DNA from: Onchocerca volvulus
Lineage: Eukaryota > Nematoda > Chromadorea > Rhabditida > Onchocercidae
Length of the DNA: 64,000 nt
Direction: 5' to 3'
Assembly: GCA_000499405.2 (NCBI GenBank)
Contig: HG738139.1
Coordinates: 10,750,616 to 10,814,615, forward strand
The notes below the pieces were generated by a model. The model ran no database searches and was not told where the DNA came from. It saw only the letters and a list, made by a program, of their open reading frames with translations. This document shows positions 24,001 to 37,880 of this stretch, one piece after another. Made by a program: the position numbers and the translations under genes. Positions within the stretch are counted from its first letter, which is position 1. Every line of letters begins with the position of its first letter.

Positions 24001-25130
24001 AATTCGTTAATCAATTATTTCGTTAATTCTATATAATCCGTCAATCGTTAATCAATTATTCTGAATAATTCGTTTCAATTATTTCAGTGAAAAAATCACT
24101 GCGGAAGTGAAATTAGTACAGAAAGATTTGAAAGCAATGCTCAAACCGAAGATAGAAAAAGAAAAAATAGAAGGTTACTGATTCAAAGAACATATTTAGT
24201 ATAATCGAATTTGTTTGATACTTCAAAGTATGGGCATTAAATAATCACTGCTTGAATTTAGAATGAGATTAGTTGATGAATTACCCGGGTAATTTTTTAA
24301 TTTTGAAGCCTTTCTAAAATAAATTTCGGATTAAAATAATGATAATAGAGAGGATGAAAGTTGAAATCTTGATTCCAGCAAGATTTTAACTCTTTATTTT
24401 CCTTCCAGAGGAAAAACTAGTGACGGAAGCAACAAAGAAACATCTCGTAATGAAAGAAAAATTCAGAGAAAGTGCAAAAATTAAGCTGAAATCTAAGGAT
24501 CCACGACGACAGGATGAGGTAATTTCTTCTACGACTTCTTGACGTTTCTGAAATTTTCTGAATTATTAAAGCAGAAAGATCAAGGTTTTATTTATTTTTA
24601 GACTATGTTGATGCTTGAAAAGATTTTGGCAAAACATAAAGATATGAAATCAGTTGTTCCTGTAAAGGCACCAAGTCCGGCGAAAAAAGAGAAAGAAGAG
24701 GAAGAGCATGAGATAACAGTTGGGAAGCTGAATTATGATAATGAAGAAGATTTAGATACCGCTGAAATGTAAGTTCGTTATCATTAAGAAAAACCATGCC
24801 GTTTAGTATTATTTACCTAAGAAATTTTCTCATTTACTCGGTGATTGTATTCAGTGGTCAGAGTATAGATTAATAAAAATTGAATTTAGTTAATGAAAAC
24901 TTGCTAATTAAGGATTTTAAGGATTTTAGATTTCTTTTTCATTTAGTGTGTTGATCATTTCTTATGACTCTAAATTTTGTTTAAGCCTGGTACATAAATT
25001 TGTGGCATCTGAAGAAGGCAACAAAGTAAGCAGAGCAAAAGATGCAAATCTACGAGAAGAAAGTGAAGATTGGTACGATATTTCCGATCCGCGGAACAAA
25101 ATGAATCAGCGAAGAAGAGGAATTACATAG
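21098..25130 (+). CDS. CWC27: Spliceosome-associated cyclophilin CWC27
   Basis: A cyclophilin-type component of the activated spliceosome in the nucleus. Eleven exons (21098-21139, 21426-21635, 21873-22016, 22253-22443, 23063-23132, 23568-23669, 23765-23934, 24088-24173, 24409-24518, 24602-24768, 24986-25130) join in frame to 478 residues (human 472). The N-terminus MSNIYVNEP, the PPIase domain (about 14-175; IFHRII, GGDPTGTG, SQFFFTL) and NPFNDIVPRE match CWC27. A long charged, coiled-coil-like tail ends DWYDISDPRNKMNQRRR. The active-site Trp of typical cyclophilins is Asp122 here (Glu in human CWC27), suggesting weak or no isomerase activity. The start follows a TTTCCAG acceptor by 9 bases. 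AATAAA signals lie at 25207 and 25232. Acceptors of exons 4 and 11 are AAG-type and less certain. Confidence 0.93.
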
Positions 25131-26510
25131 TTATTTTGATTTATAAGTAAAGATTAAGTAAACAAGAATTACTAGATTCAAATGTTTACTTGTGTAATTA
25201 ATATATAATAAATTAAAAATAGTATTTGATAAATAAAAAAATAATGATGAATTCCCTTATAAGGGCTTTTACAAGTGTTTTGTTAATGTTGAATAACGAT
25301 ATGTGCTGAATAAAGCTAATCCCGGGTTCAGAAAGCGAACATTACGTATTCTCACATTTTGAATTATAACTTCTCTCTATTTTGCGGTCTTATAACTTTA
25401 GGTTTATCTTTTATACCATTGTTATAATTATTAGAAATCAGAAAATCACAAATATTTTAATATGTATGAAATACAGGAATATTAAATTGAAAGATTGATA
25501 CATGGAAATGTATGTAAAAGTGAAAATATAGTGAAAAAGTGAATAAAGTGAAAATATCGTTACAAATATATTTTATAAAAACTAGTACAAGAATTTAAAA
25601 GCGAAATATCGAATCACGGAAAAACATATACGCAAAGATCGAACGGAAAGAAAGTAAGAATTTGCTTCAGTCCGAGAAACAGTTTATATTAACATTTAAT
25701 GATCTCATGATGTAGTGCTCCCAAAAACTTATTGGAATCAGTAAATGCTGCTTAATCAGTCCTTCTTATGCCATCGGAAATTATTATTTCTTTATTTAAA
25801 CATTCTTATAAGATTGAAGAAGGAAATATTAAAAATCTTTTTCCCTCTTTCCTGTTAACTTGATATGTTGCAACAAATTCCTTCAATTCATATTCCTCAA
25901 TTCATATTTTATTTCCATTTTCCCCTATGCTACTTAATTTCTTTTATGCTACTCATTCATTTACTGAATGTTTGTTTTTCTTTTTTTATTTTCATTTTTT
26001 TCTGTTTTCTGTTTTTTTTTTCTAAAATAAAATAAGATGAAACTATAATTTTTTTAGTGATAATTATCTGGATAATAATGATTACATAATGGAGATAAAA
26101 TAACAGAAAAAAATAAGGACTAGAACATGACCAAAATTTTATAGAAAGTCAAAAAAGATGAGGAAAGAAGACATACATTTTAATTTTGATAAAATTAGAA
26201 AGTTCTATATTGATAAATGCAATTTGCAACAAATACTTCCAAAATATTTGCAACAAGTACTGCAGTAAAGTAAAGTGATTTTTTAATTTTTCTTTAAACA
26301 TTAGTTTTGATTATGTTAGGATGAAAAAAGTAGAAGAAATTGAATTATATAATATTCATTTGTTATGCTAACCAACTGCAGTTTAATTTCATATGTGAAA
26401 GATGTGATATGATATGACGTGAAATGATATGAGATATGATATGAATGTAGCAAAAAAAAATTTTGTAAATAAATTTCGATAATATAAATATAATTTTAGT
26501 AAAATGAACA
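25131..26510. other. Convergent spacer between CWC27 and ltd-1
   Basis: 3' ends of both genes, T-rich tracts at 25975-26060, and a short GATATGA-rich repeat at 26399-26447. No gene is seen. Confidence 0.45.
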
Positions 26511-29500
26511 TCACATTCGTACATTAATAAGATATTTACAGCAATGTGTCAACAATTGCTTTCCACCATTCGATACTGTTGGTGAGCTTTCCCTTAAACA
26601 AATAAATAATTAGTAATAGAGAGAATCAAGTAATTAATGGATTTCCTTTTTCAAAAAATTGATAATATGAAATTACTAACAAGCAAAATAATAAATAAAT
26701 CAGTTAGCATAAGGCGAAGTGACCTTGTGGAGATAAAAAATACTGAAATTTTATATTTATATTGAATTAAAATATAAAACTTCCTTTCATCTAACAGTCG
26801 TAATATAGGAATCCTGCTATGGAATGAGTATATCGATAGAATTAGATAAAAAAATCTAAGTTAACGTAAGGAATGCAGTATACTAAGAAAGAAAAAATTG
26901 CAAATAAAATATAAAATTTTTAGATTGATACAAAGAAAACTTCCGTAATCAGATGAAATATGTAGATTGTTATTACCTTGTGTAAATATCAAGACCATAT
27001 TGTCCGTCTTCATAAAAATCAATCTGAATCCTGACAATATCACCTTGGATTAATGTTTGACAATGACTTTGTAGGTTACGATCATCTATCTGATTCATAT
27101 GTAATGATGCAACAAATTCTGCCAACGGTTTCATCATTCTTAATAATAATATGATTATTATTATACAAGGGATAACAATTAGTAGCAATAATAATAATAA
27201 CAATAATAATGATGATAATAATAAGGTTGGTAAGGTTATGCATGGAATTTGGAATGCTGCTTAAATATTTTGTAAACTTTCCGATTACAGTCCTTTTTTT
27301 AATTCTATAAATTTAGCATTTTTTTTTTTCAATTTTACCTTGCAATAATATATGAAATTTTTTTCTCAACAAAAATTTTCTATTGCTTCAAATTTTTGCA
27401 ATTTAAGAAAAACTTGAAAAATATAATTATAATAATAGTAATAATAATTATGAGATATATAATTTTTTAAGGAGGAAAAACATAATTCTAACCTAAAATT
27501 GATTTTGAGTATTCGACCGCAATTAATTATTGCATCTTCATGTGTTAAAGGTATCAAACCAAACAGACGATATGCTTTCGCCGGACCCCATTCACCGCTT
27601 GCACATTCAGGTAATGGTACCATAATTACATTTAATTTTTCACAAATAATCTATAAAATTTGATAGTACTTTTGAATCATGTAATTATTCGTGAATATTT
27701 TTCAATAAATTTTACCGACTAAATAATCCATTTCAAGGATTACTTTGTCTATCATAAAATCATTTTATCATCAATGATTCAAATTATAATATGGTCGATT
27801 ATTCAAGTTAATTTATATATAAACTAGGATTTTACAAATAATATTACAATAATTATTGAAAAACTTGATTTGTGGCAAAAAATTCGTAAAATTCTGGAAA
27901 ATAATGTATCATCTATTGTTCATTAACAACTACTGAAACTATTATTTACTATTAATAATAGATTAAGATAGTAAATGTAATTTTAAAAATTTGTAAAACA
28001 CTGTCATCTTTCCGGTTTTTATTAATGACAATACGCTCACCTTAAATTTGCAAATACTTTTGAATTTAATCGGTTGTCCGGTTAGATAATGTCCAGGTGA
28101 TACAGCATTTGCAAAAATATCCAAGAGCAATGACCTTGTAGATGGACAATGTACACGAAATATAGCCGAATCACCAATAACGGATTGCATAACAAAACGC
28201 TTCAGATTATAACCACTCATTTCAGCATCATCGTTATCAAAAAATCTACAAAAAATTTGTCTATTCAGAATATTTTTTCACAGAAAGAAGATTGCTTTGT
28301 TTCGTGCTACTATAATCTTTTGCTAATACTTAAAATAATTTAATTACTCTGAAAGTTAATAAAAATGTAAAATTTGAGTACTTTCCCACCTTTTCAAAAA
28401 TTTTTTTTATTCCCTTATATAAGTGAGAAATTCAAACATTTTCTAAACATATCTGATCGAAATTAATTTTTAATTTCACAATTTCCGATTTATATAGCAA
28501 ATAAATTGATTCTCATCTATCATAAATGATATGTCATATATTTATCCAATTCTTAAACTTTTTCTACGAAAACTTTTCAATCCATTTAAAAATGATGACC
28601 TAAGATTATAATGAAATATCAATGAATTCAGAGCTTCATTTGACATCGTGATCGAAATTGTTGCTGCTCCACTTCTATCCGCCTAGAAAAATTTGTTAAA
28701 TTTAATCAGTCATTTCATTATCATTAATTTTTTCTTTCCCTCTTTCCCTTTCTATTTCCTCCAATAATTCCAGTATTTCGCAGTCGACAAATGAAATCTA
28801 TAATTTTTTGAACTTTTCTCTAAAAATCTATTTTTTAAATTAAAATTTTTTTAAACATAAAAAATTTTCTTTAATTATTATTGAACTTTACCTTTACAAC
28901 AGCTTGTAAATTGGGATCAGTGAAACTTAGACCATAACGAAAGAAAAGTGAGCGTACAAACGGTAATGCTTCAAACTGTGATAATGTTATCCGATTTTTT
29001 AATAGTTGCCACTCGGATTCTTGAGGAAAAAATTCGTAAATAAATTCCTGAAATGATTTTTTCATCTCCACAATATATAATATAATTTTATTTATAACAT
29101 GATTTTATAAATTGCAAATGAATTTTCAACATCATATTGAGCATTATTAAGATCGTAAAGAAAAAAATATTTTATAAAACTACATGATAAGTGGTGTGAA
29201 ATAACTCCAAAAAGATCTAAGGATGAAAATATCATTCTTATCTATTATAAAAAGACGATCTACACAATAATTTGATGAGAAATTCTACGAAAACTACATA
29301 TACTAAAGAATTTTACAAAAGCTGAAATATACTGGGAAATTTTTAATTGAAAAATAACTTAAAAAATGAAGGACAAGAAAGAGAAACTGGAATAAAAATT
29401 AAAAACTTTATAATTCATCAAGAAAAAAAAACTTTCATCATTTACCGACATCAGTGAGAAAATTCATATAGCAAAAGACAATAATAAAGGTCATGTCATT

Positions 29501-31368
29501 TGTAACTAAATAAAAGAAAAAAATTTTGAAAAAATCGAAGCAAAACTTTGAATTCTGACAAATTCCATTTTTTTTGATTTTTCAAACATATCAATATGTT
29601 CCTAACGATAGACTATTTTAATTTTTTTTTTTTAAATTCAAATTCTAACCATTTTGAGATCTTTGAAAGTGATTTTTTTTAAATAGTTTTGCTACACAGA
29701 AAAATTTTCAATCAACAATATGAAAGAATAATTTATTAAATCAAATAGGAAAGTTTTTATATAAAATTATGTTTCATAAAAATATAATTTGAGAAAGCGA
29801 GAAATTTTCCCAAAAACTGATAGGATGGAATTTTTATAAATAAATGCAAAAGTTATCGTGGAATAATAAAATGCTGGGTTAATTTTTTTCAATATAAGAA
29901 AATTTTTCTTAAAAAAGAAAGGAAATTTAGTAATTTATATACCTGAGGATCAGTCATGAAATAATGATCATCATATTCGTAACGTAAGCTATCGCTTCTA
30001 CTACTTGTTCGAGTATTTCCTTCTTTCGCATTTCTATAAGCAATTTTTCATTCTTTCTTGTTTAATTAGTAGTAGAACAATTAAGACTAATTTTAACTGA
30101 GTATTGGATCGAATCAAAATAACAACTGATTTTCAAATTAAATTAATGAATATTTTACTATTAAAAGTTCCCTTAAATATTATATAATAACTTTTCCAAT
30201 TATCGAAACTTTCACTCATTCTTTTTTTTTAATTTAAATATTTCTTTCAACGAATATTTTCATTTGATTATTCAAAAAAAAAAAAACAAACTTACACCAA
30301 ATGCCTAGCACCCCAATTGCATTGTACAAAACGCCATGAGCCATTTAAATAGACAGCATTCCAAGTATTCCGGAACCTATTATCTTCAAATCGATAACCA
30401 GGCTGATAACCGGCAGATTTACTATAACCTCTGATAACGACACAGTGTAATCCGGCATAACTACAAGAATACGCTCTTATACTCATTCATTTATTTTTGG
30501 TTCTTTAATCTATGAAATTAAGATTTGAAACATAACTACTAGAAGGAAGTTACGCTGAAAATTCATTTTCCTTTTTTTTTCCTCCACTTTTTAAAAATAA
30601 AAAAATGCGCAAAGAATTTTCAAATTCGACAAACAATACCAAAAATAGTCGGTCAAAGTGAGATTTTAATTCTCTTGAAATATCAAAATTAATCGATCAA
30701 AAGTTCAAATTGACCCATAACCGGATAAAAATATAATAATTTAGCAAATAATAATAGCCACCTGCATAATCGCTTGAATAAAACGTGATAACTTTCGGTG
30801 CCATATTTAATTCCGCGCAATAAACCCATCGGTGTATTGCTATCCAAATGACTATCGAACTGCATTACATTTAAATTCTTGATTGTAATCCATCGATATA
30901 TGGCTCTGTAATTATATAAACTCACTTCCATCATCTATAAATCAAACAAAAAAAGTACAGAAATTAACTCCAAATGCTTACTTTTAAATGATGGAAAGTT
31001 ATATTTTATAATTAATAATCAATGTCATAGAAATTTGAGAGAGTTAAAATCGAACGAAAAGGCATGTAATAATTTTTTTTTCATCAAAATTATTTACAAA
31101 TAACATTTGAAACTACACACTCATTCGTACACTTATTTTTAAGTAATTTTCGATAAAGAAAAGAAAAATTACCGCCTTCCCCCAAAAATTATTCATGAAA
31201 TTTGAAGCAAAAAAAAAAAAAATGACGTCTAAAGTGAAAATTTCTCACAAAAGGGCAAAAAAAAATCTCATATAATTATGAAATGGTTAAAACGAGTTTT
31301 TTTTCTTTTCGATCAACGATGCATGCAAACATGCAATTATATCTTCATTAGTTGTATATGTATATTTG

Positions 31369-31407
<39 letters not shown>

Positions 31408-34400
31408 TTATTTCTACTGAATAACTTTTGTCAACAATAAGAATAACCATAGGTGAAAAAAAATGAAAAATAAAATAGTTTAGCTAAATGATAATATTAA
31501 AAAAAAAAAAAAAAACTATTCTAAATGTTTATTTTTTAAATAGAAGGAAGTTTCATTTTAACAATTTATCATTCTAATATTTTTAATAAAACAAATATCG
31601 GCCCAACTTTTTTCCCAAATTATTAAAATTTACATTAAATTTCACCTGGCTTTTTCAATATCGTTTTGTGCATTAGCTGTTAAAGTTCGGATCAATTCGG
31701 TAAATGTGGTAATTTCGGATTGTGCCATAGTAATTGCTACTTCATCGATTGCTTCAAATACTACTGTATTGGTATAAATGTCACGCTTACTGCATACTGG
31801 TGGTTGTGGTGGTGGTGGTGTTGCTGGATACGATGGTGAACCTCTGTATGAAGAATCATCACATTCCTAGAAAAATTTTCATAAATTCGAAAATTTATTT
31901 AAAAATTGTTGACAAAATCTAACGAAAATGTATACTATATAATTTAGGTTACGCTTTGAAATTTCAGTTTCTGGGTATTTTTAGTTAAACCAAATATTAT
32001 AAAATTTTTTAAGATTAACTTGAGGAAGTTCCTGATTTTCTAATAGAAAAATATATGATAAACAAATAGAGAGTGAAATTTTGGAATTAGAAAAATATAT
32101 TTTGTTGATAAAATTAATAAAATCAAAGTTCGAAGTTCAATAGCGGAAAACATTTGGTATTGATTTTATATTTTCCACGGGTCAAACTTGCTAATAATGG
32201 AGTGATGAATTACAAGAAATTCATGGATATTAAAAAAATTCATCCGATAATTCATTCGTTTCTGTGATTTTTTAGTGCAGTTTTACGTTAACAGTCTTAA
32301 ATTCATGCTCTAGCTATCAAAACACTCGATAAATGGAATGCTCAAAAAATTAATATTACTTTTGAAAATAACAAAATACTATTACTGAAACAGAATCATA
32401 AAAAATCCTTGGATTATTAATCTCTTATCACGAATTGTTTAGTTAAACCAAAATAAACAATGACTATTCGATTTCTTGAAATGCTTTCCTTAAAATGAAT
32501 ATAAATTTGCATGGAATTCACCAGCTTAATCAGTAATAAACAATTATAATACTACGAAAAAATATTTAATGACATCCCAACCATGAAAATATTTCGGTAG
32601 TAATGAAAGATAAAAATATAATTTATTAATCGATCAATATCTCATCTTCAATCATTTACCTTATTCGAATTAAATATTAGAATGATCAACTTCCAATTAT
32701 CGTTTCTCATAGTCTTATTATTTGCTATTTTAAAATTTGAAGCATTCAAAATTTATTCAATTTCCTGTTGGATAAATTTCATTTTCGAATAAAATTCTTG
32801 AAATTTATTGAAAATTTTTAATATTTCTTTTTAAATTCTCTTTGTCATTATAAATCTTACCACTCTTGCTTGCTTAAATAATTCCAACATTTCTTTAGCT
32901 TGTCGATCAACCAATTCCGCCGTCTGCAATCGTTCGCGTTCCTTCCGTTGTTGATGTAAAGTTTCCAACTTTTTATCACGCTTTATTGTCAAATGTCTGA
33001 TCAAATCTTCCTTATTCCTATTACCCACTTGACCTTTTTCATACTTTCGAGCAAAATCAGTTAAAGCTTGTTCCCATTCTTCCTGAAGGATTGCACAGTT
33101 TTTAATTTTAAGTTAAGTTGAGTTGTTGGTCAAAAAAATCTTTAAATTTTCGTTCCTAATTTATTTGAAACAAAGAATTTTGATGTCTTTCTAAAATTTG
33201 AATAGATTTGAATATTTTTGCTTTTTTTTTGCTCCAAGTTTCAGTTAGGTTTATAAATCCAATTAAAATTTCTGAATTAAATTCCAAAAATTAATTTTAA
33301 TCAGTAATGAAAAACTCACTTTCGTTTCCTTTTCAAATTGATCATATTCTCGTTTCTTATTTTCATCAAACGCTTCATATAATTTATCTTCATCCTTACG
33401 ATGCATTAATTCCAATCGAGTTTGTGCGTCGTAATCCTAAAATTTCAAATTTTTAATTGATTTTGTCAATATTTATGTTACAATAAATTATCGACAGCGA
33501 TTGATAAAAATGACTTCTCTTTTTTATTAAATGTGAAACAGTCATTAAACCGTATTTTTGTTTTCTATTCGAAAGAAAAAAAAGCAAATGGAAGTTTCAT
33601 TTTTAAACTGACAAAATTTTAGAAAAAAGAAAAAAATCGTTCGGACTTTTAAAATTAACTTTTGGGAATTTTTAATGAAAAAATTTCTTGATTTACATTA
33701 CAATGTCATCACTGGACTGCACTAGAAAATTAATAAATTCAACAAGTTTATGGCTTGAATTACATATTTTCTATATATTTTCGATTATAAATCAAACTGG
33801 AATATTTGTCTTTACCAATGTCCAGTATGATATGTCGCCTATGGACGAACATCTGTATAAGCCGAGAATATTTAATAAAATCTTAGTTTCGAGGGCACCC
33901 AAAAGAAACGATAAAACACCGGATAATAACTTCGTGGTAGAAATTTACAATAATTTCAATCATTTAATGGTTTTTTTTAACCCATTCATTAATACGCATA
34001 CCAATAATCTCACTAAACCTTTTGAAATTTAAAAAAATTGAAGTCACTATACATTACTTCAACTTCGCATTTATCAATCAAAACTAATTTAAAAACGCAG
34101 TAATTTGAAATGTTTTTAATTAATTCAAAAAACTGATTAAATAAAACGAAATTTAAATGACCCAATTGAAATTAAATTATAAATTTTAAAAATAATTGCA
34201 ATATAAGAATTTCATTTACCACAACATATCGTGCTCCAGCATGTTTAATTTTTGGATATGGTTTCGAAACTTGTGTAGCTTTGATTGCATGTGCAATTTT
34301 TAAATCATTAAGGCCAGCATCGCGACAAAAACCATTGCTACGATTTGTTCCATTACTGTAACCGTTACGCATTGGTGGTAAATTATGCGGGCCGGATATT

Positions 34401-34738
34401 GGTACATGACTGTTGCAATAAATTTCCTGTAAAAAAAAGAAGAAAAATATCATAAAGAAAAAGTTGATAAAATATATCAAAGTAGATCAATCAATATTGC
34501 TATTTTAATAATATTCCAGCTTTCTCTTTTGATTCATTTCATTAATGATAAATATTATTGAACTAACTTGATCGTTTATGTCATTTCGATTATTGCAATA
34601 TGTTTTCAATGCTAAGCGTGTTCCACAAATGTAGCACTTAAAACATCCCTGATGAAAAAATGTGGAATCCTTTAATGGACCAACTTTATCAGTTGGATAA
34701 ACAGGTTTCGAGCATCGATGACAAAGCTCTTTCACCAT
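26511..34738 (-). CDS. ltd-1: LTD-1: LIM domain plus transglutaminase-like (hillarin/KY family) protein
   Basis: A cytoskeleton-associated family (hillarin in insects, KY in vertebrates). Fourteen exons (34568-34738, 34220-34426, 33320-33436, 32861-33082, 31646-31866, 30762-30905, 30296-30460, 29943-30033, 28892-29047, 28600-28682, 28041-28245, 27493-27650, 26977-27138, 26511-26592) join in frame to 727 residues, close to the worm protein. The LIM domain spans residues 5-63 (CHRC, HQGCFKCYICG, YCNSH). A charged coiled-coil-like region spans about 127-240, a proline-rich patch follows, and the transglutaminase-like core covers about 300-420. The C-terminus ends LLTHCCKYLIN. Catalytic positions look replaced: GTESY where Cys is expected, Thr393 in NTWNAV for His, Gln407 in RFVQCNWGA for Asp. 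The start directly follows a CAG acceptor. Acceptors of exons 13 and 14 are AAG-type. Confidence 0.92.
31374..31404. repeat. (TA)n microsatellite in ltd-1 intron 5
   Basis: About 31 bases of uninterrupted alternating T and A between exons 5 and 6. A likely length-variable marker. Confidence 0.95.
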
Positions 34739-37700
34739 CTGCTTTATCAACTAATACCACACAATTAATAGATATTCGAAGTAATAGATCAGCAATTCAA
34801 AACTTGAAATACTCGTAAAATACGAGATTATTAGTCAGTTTGCTACGACAATATCTGTCCTTTTGCTTTGTTTCAAATTATTAAATAATACTTGTATTAC
34901 TTTCTGCTGAATTATTTCCTTGAATATGAAAAATTTTCAATAAGTCTGAAAAAACGAAAATGAATGAGAAAAAGCATTATCATAACCATCAACATTATCA
35001 TCGTTATTACTTTTCAACATGATTATGCTTTATAACACAAATAATGAATACAATTTAATTGTCAGCAGCAATAAGACAATTACTATTTACAAAAATCCTG
35101 CTGCTTACAATAAAATCCTAATTAATGCGTAATTCAAATTATATTTAATCTTAGATGTAATTAAAGTAATGCATGGATTTATTAAATTTTTATTGCTAAA
35201 GTTTTTCATCCCTTTTGTTTTTGCTAATATCTCAGATATAACTATCTGATATTTCCATTCATAAAATTTAACAGTTTTTGAGAAAAAGAAAAGAAATAAA
35301 ATCAAATAGTAAAAAAAAAGTATATTAAGTTTAAAAGTATACTTATTCATTATACATAACGAGATATACAATTCATAGCAATAATTTGTATCAGTCAAAC
35401 TCGAATAATTAAAAAAAGGAGAAAATAAAAACTTATATACATATATATATATATTCCTAATTGATATTTCTATGATTGTTTAAAAAATGAACAAAATAAT
35501 ATGAAAAAGATAAAATAAAATAAGAAATTAGGTTAGTGTTTTAATATTGAAGTAAAACTGTAGGATATTTCGTAATCATCATCAGATAGTGAAGAAAGGA
35601 AAAGTTCGACTTTAACAAATTGGATAAAAATTTCTTCTGTCCTGTTTTCTTATCATTCGCTCATAATAATATTAATTAGTATTTTCGAAATATCATAATG
35701 TATTAATTAATATGTATTAATACAAAAAATTCACCTAATGTTATCATGTTTGTTAATAATTCAACTATTGGGCAATGGTATCTTTTTCTTTCTTTTTTTT
35801 TTTTCATGAAAATCTGTGTGCTTTGATTGGTAATTTTTAAATATGTGAGATAAATAAAAAAGAATAAGCAATATTCTTCTGAAAAAAATTTTTACAATTA
35901 TAATTTTGACATGTGTCAACACGTGTTTCACGTATTGATAAAGTTTGAGAATAGGTTGAAGATGTTTCGCCCTACAATTCTTCCAATCATTCGCTTTACC
36001 AAATATAACTACTTCACTATGTACACCAGCCATTCTGAGGAATTCTATTATCTAATCAAAAAATATGGTATTAAATTTCTTAGTAATTATTTAAGGGCAA
36101 ATGATAAAAAAAAACTTGTTTTTTTTTTTACAATTAAAAATTATACTAGGCAAATATAAAATGCAACAATTTTAGTACCATCAAACAATACAATGATAAG
36201 GAAAATGTCTAGCTGATAACTGGAATCCATTGCTAAAGGGCATAATATTTCATTCATTTATATTTCACTCAAATTTTACGACATGTTTACTATTGTCACA
36301 TATTCTTTATGCAAATAATGCTTATATTCATGCATTTTTGTGTGATGATGATGAGAATGATAATAATAATGATGACGAATTCTTAAAATTATTTCATCTC
36401 GAGATTTTCCATTGGCTTATATTTCTCATCGACATTGCTATTATAATTATTATCATCATCATTACTTAATATATGAGCAAATGTTGTGGTTATATTAATT
36501 ATGATTACGATATCATTGAATAAATCTCGTTGTTTTCAAATAACTAACTACAATCAATCTAACTCATTCCTTTCTAGCATTTGTTATTTTATGCTTCAAT
36601 AGTTGGTTCAAATTCATACATTTAGCAATAATAATAAAAATGGCAATAAAATGATGATGTCGACTGTAGTGGCAATTAACTGAAACTGAAGAAGATAAAA
36701 AAGCGGGAAATGATGGGAGAAAAAAAAAGAATAAAAAAAGAAAACATGAAATTAAATCAAACTTCAAATAACTTGTTTGCTTCAAAAATCATAAATTTCT
36801 GCCATAATTTGTGATTTTTTCCTATCAAATTATCGAAAAAAAAGATCGAATGAATGATAATATTTCAAACTGGATATTGGAATTTCTTGAGTAAGTATGA
36901 ATTAAAACTAAGAAAAACTCAAGGATTTTTCCTTATGAAATTTTAAATCTTAAATTTATTAAGTAATAATAAAGTATAAAACAAGACTGAAAATATTTCA
37001 AACAAAATAACAATTAGTAAGTGTCTGAAAAATGGCAATGCTTCATCATTCTAATTTAAATTATGATTTAACTGACTTCTGCTTTCTCAAATTTCAAATC
37101 ACTTATATAAAGGCAACGTATTTTTACTTTGAATTAAAGAAAACAATCAAATAAAACGATAGCAGTAGATAACGATTGAAATTGGGTAAAAGAATATATA
37201 TTTAGTTTTCTTTCACATAACATAGAATATTGCACTCAACAGTGAGTAATTATGTAATCAATAGATAATTATAGCACATATATATTTATAACCAGATACA
37301 GTGAATCATTATTTTCACATTCATTATTATGTTCGAAATTAAAATTTTACTAATATATTTAGTGAAAGATTATATATGCGTGTATATTATTGTAATTGAA
37401 GGAAATTTATTCTGATATTTTAATTACAAAAAAGGAAATAACGCATGCGTTTTTGACTTTAGAAGATGAAACTTCGCAAAATACAAATAGAGTATTCCAT
37501 TATCATAAAATCAGCATTCAGTTATTAACGTATTTTCCCTATTTTCCATACCAGGTAGTACCAACTGGTAAATGTTAGAAAGAATAAAAGATGGAGGAGA
37601 GAGAATCATATATGATTGCCATCCATGGAAAAAAAATTTTAGGGATGTGGACGAATTATTATTCGTCTCTGCTTGAACAAACATTAAAGATTCATAGTAC

Positions 37701-37880
37701 ATCACATGTTAATTTTTTTTTCCATGGAAACAGTCGAAAATTTTAACAAGAAAATTTAAATATAGTTATGGTAAATTGGAATTTTTAGAAGAAATACGAA
37801 AGAAAATTTGTTTTGTTGCTGCAACTTAATTCTACAAAGTGAGATTAGAGCTAAAACTACATGTTACCCATCATTACTTA
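34739..37880. other. Intergenic region between ltd-1 start and HDHD3 3' end
   Basis: About 3.1 kb. It contains AT-rich sequence, trinucleotide-like patches (GATGATGATGAGAATGATAA at about 36343, ATTATTATCATCATCATT at about 36446) and an ATATAT run at about 35442. Short open frames in it look like chance. The part next to 34738 presumably holds the ltd-1 promoter. Confidence 0.4.
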
